A DNA stretch of 23,728 nt from contig AJWJ01000369.1 of assembly GCA_000277445.1 (NCBI GenBank), positions 1-23,728 of the forward strand, written 5' to 3'. The position numbers were made by a program, and so were the translations under genes. Origin of the DNA: Polysphondylium violaceum (Eukaryota > Evosea > Eumycetozoa > Dictyosteliales > Dictyosteliaceae). The notes under the pieces were generated by a model that was given only the letters and a program-made list of their open reading frames with translations, searched no databases and was not told the DNA's origin. Below are positions 20,301 to 23,728 of the stretch, piece by piece (the first letter of the stretch is position 1; every line of letters begins with the position of its first letter).

Positions 20301-21272
20301 TGCCTTGGACTTGAGGTAGAGGGTTTTCTCCAAATAGGTGTCGAGCTTGAGTGCGTTCTTTATGATTTGTGATTTCTGATAGGCCTCGACCGACTCGACC
20401 GCCACAGAGAGGATATAGTTAAACTTTTGCAGCGAATCGTTGAATATGTTGGTCGAGCTCTGGTTGTTGCCGCTGCCCAGTGTCTTTTTCACCTGCTCTG
20501 TGAGATGTGTAGTAAATTGCTTTTGTAGATGTACAAGGGAAAACTCGGAGGCGTCTTTGAGACTATTGAGTGTCTCTTGCGTGAATCGTTCCAGTGAGCC
20601 TATGAGCACCGTAAACTTTTTCGTATCGTCATTCTCTTCCTCTTTTCTTGCAATGTCCAAGTAATATCCAAACACCTCAAACATTGTGCCCAAAATAACC
20701 TTTACATTGGACGCATTCTCTCTGATCATGTGATAAAAGAACTGGTTCATTGAATTGATGACATCTCTCTTTAGTGTACTCTGTGTCGAGAAAAAGATAC
20801 AATAATGCACCATTTCAAACAAACTTGCCAACTCTTCTTTACTGTATTGTTGTTGTCTCGTTGCTGATGCTATCGATGGCGATGTAACCATTGATTTGGA
20901 TAGATTACTATTACTACTATTATTTCCACTGCTACTGTTGTTTAAATTGACACTACTGATGGGTGGGGGATCGATCACAATCGTTAAATCCTTGACCGAG
21001 TATTGAATCTTTTTCTCTGATGTCGACGTCCACATAGAAAACAAACCCTCTTTGCTTGCTCTCGCACTGAAATCTATTTCTACTTTATTCTTGACCAAGG
21101 GTGTCTTGAACAACGATATCACTGGTATATCTATTGGTTCACCGCCATTGGGCACGCTGTTACTATGAGGCGAACTTAAACTAGGCGATGATACAATTCT
21201 ACTTGGTGATGAAACTGTGTATCTATCATCACCAGTATATTGTTGTTGTTGTTGTTGTTGTTGTTGATTCAT
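17317..21272 (-). CDS. Munc13-like C2-MUN domain protein
   Basis: This is complement(join(17317..19312, 19381..21272)), 1295 residues. Munc13/UNC13 proteins open syntaxin and promote SNARE assembly in vesicle priming and exocytosis. The N-terminus has nine Gln codons (all CAA), Ser/Pro-rich and Asn/Ser-rich stretches. One C2 domain lies at about 397-510 (GVIAIKVCRGRDLIQ ... GVNPVWKEHFNFQI ... FLGKFELS). Its usual SDPY is PEAF and the second aspartate of the usual D-x-D loop is Arg, so Ca2+ binding is doubtful. An Asn/Ser-rich linker and the MUN region follow. The MHD1-like part is around 850-1000. MHD2 is around 1070-1195 and ends in KTFGEFFYVDGEGL. The family's second C2 after MHD2 is absent; a basic Lys/Arg-rich tail takes its place. 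The domain order is closest to Munc13-4/BAIAP3-type proteins without C2B. The middle of exon 1 is GC-richer than exon 2. Confidence 0.85.
19313..19380 (-). other. intron of the Munc13-like gene
   Basis: A 68-base intron, GTAATT...ATTAATAG on the minus strand. Exon 1 ends two bases into codon 631 and exon 2 supplies the third, giving Phe-Leu-Met-Ile without a stop. This joins the C2 half and the MUN half, each of which would be an incomplete family member alone. Confidence 0.88.
19539..19590 (-). repeat. AAT/AGT trinucleotide tract coding Asn/Ser-rich linker
   Basis: Minus-strand AAT, AAC and AGT codons encode an Asn/Ser-rich linker of the Munc13-like protein between its C2 and MUN regions. 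Such tracts are common in dictyostelid proteins. Confidence 0.8.
21240..21266 (-). repeat. (CAA)9 polyglutamine tract
   Basis: Nine consecutive CAA codons directly after Met-Asn at the N-terminus of the Munc13-like protein. It is a pure trinucleotide repeat and likely to vary in length between strains. Confidence 0.9.
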
Positions 21273-21838
21273 ATTACTATTATTACTACTCTATCTGTCT
21301 ATCTACTATTACAAATAATAACTGTATCAAGAAACACACAACAATCGATATATATACTATATCTGGTATCTAAAATCCACCCTATAAATAATTACAATTT
21401 TACAACAAAACAAAAAAAATTATACAAATTTTTCACCCCTCCCCACACTAGTGAAAATTTTGCAAAAAAAAAAAATCGATATTTTTCAGACAACCACCCG
21501 TGCAATTTCTTGATCAAATTTTTATTGATTTATGCGCATGGGATAAATAATCCTTAAATGTGGATTAGTTAAAGTATTTTATACTCAATCTTTGTAGTGA
21601 TAGAGATTTACATCGTTTATGTGTAATAAAGACATTATTTGTTTTTGAAAAAAATAGAAAATTAAAAAAAAGCCCGAAAAAAAATATCGTAGGTGGGAAA
21701 GAAATGTCTTTTCCCATTCTTTTGTGACAGACGGGATACACAGGGATGCGATATAGGGCCTTTTTTTGTTTTTGTTTTTTAGATTTTTTAGTCATTAATT
21801 TGTCAAGTGTGTTATATATAGAGAGATAGATAGAGATA
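21273..21838. other. divergent promoter region between the Munc13-like and dcd1-like genes
   Basis: 566 bases without a supported gene. Left part (21273-21420): microsatellite-like ATT/ACT and TCTATC units, which would be the Munc13-like 5' UTR. Middle: a C-rich patch (21434-21448) and long A runs. Right part (21650-21838): A runs, a T run, then GAGATAGATAGAGATA just before the dcd1-like ATG. Confidence 0.55.
21434..21448 (-). promoter_or_regulatory. G-box-like element upstream of the Munc13-like gene
   Basis: On the minus strand this reads GTGTGGGGAGGGGTG, about 160 bases before the Munc13-like ATG. It closely resembles the GT/G-rich G-box elements bound by G-box binding factor in Dictyostelium promoters. 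It could also serve the divergent gene. Inference from motif only. Confidence 0.4.
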
Positions 21839-23269
21839 ATGATGATGAAATTATTTGTTTCTATTTTCGTTACAATAGCATTGGTGTTGAGTAGTCAGAA
21901 CAATTACTATGGCGTACAAGCAGTGTGCAATGGTGTGCCAAATGTAAATGGTATCTGGAACGATACATTGGTGTTTAACAGCAGTGTTGAGAATGGTAAG
22001 TTGTATACAGCAGGATCCCTGGGCAATCAGGTGCCAGTGGTGCATGTGTACGGCACACCCTATGAGATGGGCTATGCACAGGGCTTGTTGTTAAAGACAC
22101 AAATACAGTATGTCTATGCAAATATATTCAAGTACTTTGATAAAGAGATTGCTGGCTTTAGCGGTGTCCCAGAGTGGGCCGTAAAGATCATTGAAGACGG
22201 CGGTTTATCGTTGGTGTTGGATATGGTGGCCTTTGGTGTCAAGGATCACACACCAGAGAGATTCTTTCAAGAGATACAGGGTATTGCCGATGCTACTGGT
22301 GTAGATAAGGATGAAATTATCAGAGTACATATGATCCCTGAGCTTTTAAGAGCCTCTTGTAGTATGTTTGGTGGATGGGGTTCAGCCACTCCCAACGGTG
22401 GTCTATTACAACTTCGTGCATTGGATTGGGTTGTAGATTCTCCTCTTGTATGTATTTATAGTAGTTACGATGATGATGATCGAGTATTAATATCTCTATC
22501 CTCTTCTTTAATATACACATATAGACTGTTAATCCAGCAGTTGTAGTTTATCATCCTTCAGAGGGAGGTCATCCATTTACTATTTTATCATGGGCAGGTT
22601 TTATTGGATCCTTGACTGGTTATTCAGGTTACACTGGTGTATCTGAAAAGGTTTGGGCAAATTACAATGGTACATTTAATAGATTTGGTACACCATTCTA
22701 TTATGTTATGAGGGATATATTACAATTTGATACAACAGTAGATCAAGCAATCGATAGAATTTTCAATACAAAGAGAACATGTGCAGTCTATATGGGTGTA
22801 GGTTCAAATTCAACAAATACCTTCACTGCCGTCGAATATTCCTACGACACTGTCCGTATATTTGATGACACAACTCCATTCCCAATCTACTCTCCTCAAC
22901 CCGCTCCTCATGAATTAATTAAAAGTAAGTCATAGTGCTTGTTAATAGTTTATCAATACTAACAATACTTTATCTCTAGACGTCGTATATATTGATCCTG
23001 ATTATAAATCGGCCCAAGATCAATGTATGACAGATTTATTAAATAAGTATTATGGTGATTTGACAACAGAGAACACACAACAGCTCATTGCTCTTTTACA
23101 AACAGGAAACACACATGCAGCTATATATGACTATGCATTGAACACATTTACAGTATCGGTCGCCACCCAAACTGGTTCATGGCCCGTCACCTCTCCTATC
23201 GCCAATGCATACACAAGACAATTTATTAAACTCGATGCCACACAATTATTCAACGAACCAAAACCATAA
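21839..23269 (+). CDS. dcd1: dcd1-type / acid-ceramidase-like Ntn amidase, secreted or lysosomal
   Basis: This is join(21839..22447, 22525..22924, 22980..23269), 432 residues. It starts with a signal peptide (MMMKLFVSIFVTIALVLSS). The body matches the C45-like N-terminal nucleophile family that includes Dictyostelium dcd1 proteins and fungal acyl-CoA:6-aminopenicillanate acyltransferase relatives. Key parts are VHVYGTPYEMGYAQG (69-83), the likely nucleophile C174 in RASCSMFGGWG, GLLQLRALDW (188-197), and after the first splice NPAVVVYHPSEGGHP and SWAGFIGSLTGYSG. Family members mature by cleavage just before the Cys, which then attacks amide bonds. N-acylated lipids such as ceramides are a likely substrate class, but the true substrate is not shown. 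Several N-glycosylation sequons fit a secretory or lysosomal location. The split gene is fully explained by two introns; no damage is seen. Confidence 0.87.
22448..22524 (+). other. intron 1 of the dcd1-like gene
   Basis: A 77-base phase-0 intron, GTATGT...ACATATAG. Joined sequence reads Asp-Ser-Pro-Leu-Thr-Val-Asn-Pro-Ala-Val-Val, as expected for the family. Confidence 0.9.
22925..22979 (+). other. intron 2 of the dcd1-like gene
   Basis: A 55-base intron, GTAAGT...CTCTAG, after the first base of an Asn codon. Joined sequence reads Leu-Ile-Lys-Asn-Val-Val-Tyr-Ile-Asp without a stop. Confidence 0.92.
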
Positions 23270-23272
23270 CTA

Positions 23273-23278
23273 AATAAA
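23273..23278 (+). terminator. poly(A) signal of the dcd1-like gene
   Basis: AATAAA four bases after the stop, within a TAAATAAATAAA repeat. Confidence 0.4.
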
Positions 23279-23405
23279 TAAACTACATGTCATTATAATA
23301 ATCATATATACGTATCGTAAACCAATGGATTAGGCTCTTTGCCAGGCCATAAAGAATTGACCATTGTGATGAAAATCTTGTGTGCAATTTTTTAATTTTT
23401 CACTT

Positions 23406-23425
23406 TTTCATGAAGCTTCCAGAAG
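23406..23425 (+). promoter_or_regulatory. heat-shock element, four perfect alternating units
   Basis: Four contiguous pentamers, tttca / tgaag / cttcc / agaag, match the alternating nTTCn/nGAAn pattern bound by trimeric heat-shock factor with no mismatch. The element lies about 70 bases before a TATA box (23494) and 135 before the dehydrogenase ATG, which is a typical promoter position. Confidence 0.72.
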
Positions 23426-23493
23426 ACTTTGCTCGATTAGGTAATTTTTATAAAATTTTATGTGGCCAACCCCATCACAAAGATCCAAAAATC

Positions 23494-23500
23494 TATAAAT
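23494..23500 (+). promoter_or_regulatory. TATA box of the dehydrogenase gene
   Basis: TATAAAT, 60 bases before the ATG, between the heat-shock element and the start codon. A CCAAT at 23322-23326 lies farther upstream, close to the previous gene. Confidence 0.5.
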
Positions 23501-23560
23501 ACCAAAGGATGGGTAATTTAAATTATAACTAAATCATTACAAATAATATTAATAAATAAC

Positions 23561-23728
23561 ATGGATCCAAAACAAATAATTAAACCAATTGCTCTTATTA
23601 GTGGTGCTAATAAGGGCATCGGATTAGAGACCGCCAAGTCATTGGTAAAGAAAGGTTATTTTGTATTTATTGGCGCAAGAGACACTTCACTTGGTGAAAA
23701 GGCTAGAGAAGAAATTGGTGCACAAGAT
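23561..23728 (+). CDS. short-chain dehydrogenase/reductase, N-terminal 56 codons (3' end outside window)
   Basis: The frame begins with MDPKQIIKPIALISGANKG and runs open to the window end. SGANKGIGLE (residues 14-23) is the classical SDR glycine-rich cofactor motif (TGxxxGIG, with Ser for Thr). A second strand ending in GARD (44-47) follows; an Arg after that strand often means NADPH preference. The pattern resembles carbonyl reductase/menthone reductase-like SDRs more than fatty-acid reductases. The active-site Ser, Tyr and Lys lie beyond the window, so the substrate cannot be judged. The ATG follows an A-rich leader (AATAAATAAC), normal for dictyostelid starts. The promoter carries a heat-shock element and a TATA box, which suggests stress induction. 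Confidence 0.88.
   Translation, partial: MDPKQIIKPIALISGANKGIGLETAKSLVKKGYFVFIGARDTSLGEKAREEIGAQD

Noticed and set aside
19313-21272. Separate C2-domain gene upstream of a MUN-only gene
   Set aside because: The two frames join through a 68-base intron in phase, and C2 plus MUN is the known family order.
21188-21557. Plus-strand frame with a poly-Leu or poly-Val start
   Set aside because: It is the reverse reading of the CAA polyglutamine tract and nearby ATT repeats; no coding character otherwise.
22448-22979. Apparent breakup of the dcd1-like gene into three pieces
   Set aside because: Two short introns with proper splice sites and phases explain it; no pseudogene.

Overview
The window looks like dictyostelid (social amoeba) nuclear DNA. 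Spacers are very AT-rich with long T and A runs. Introns are tiny (55-77 bp, GTA...TAG), there are CAA and AAT/AAC homopolymer codon tracts, and the gene set includes a ComC-like EGF surface protein and a dcd1-type amidase. I cannot name the species. A taxon group other than that of Dictyostelium discoideum is plausible, because some genes use many C-ending codons.

Layout. 2-4750 (+) is the 3' two thirds of the spliceosomal helicase Brr2. 5245-9438 (+, one intron) is a secreted or type I membrane protein of the ComC/EGF-like family. 9591-10859 (-) is a lone gag-like frame, treated as a retroelement relic or a captured gag. 11508-13459 (+, one intron) is a mitochondrial type II NADH dehydrogenase with two EF-hands. 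13807-16405 (+, one intron) is an unusual multidomain protein: RING-like finger, B-box, coiled coil, NB-ARC-like STAND NTPase and DUF2804. 16665-17279 (+) is a small helical protein that may have the haem-oxygenase-like diiron fold. 17317-21272 (-, one intron) is a Munc13-like C2-MUN protein. 21839-23269 (+, two introns) is a dcd1/acid-ceramidase-like Ntn hydrolase. 23561 to the window end (+) is the first 56 codons of a short-chain dehydrogenase/reductase, with a textbook heat-shock element upstream.

The genes do not form a pathway; they are independent eukaryotic transcription units. All six introns were placed by joining frames so that reading phase and family sequence are kept. The most notable items are the TRIM-like/NB-ARC/DUF2804 fusion, whose only intron lies at the junction between the NTPase and DUF2804, and the four-unit heat-shock element before the dehydrogenase. 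No tRNA, rRNA, CRISPR array or complete transposon was recognised.
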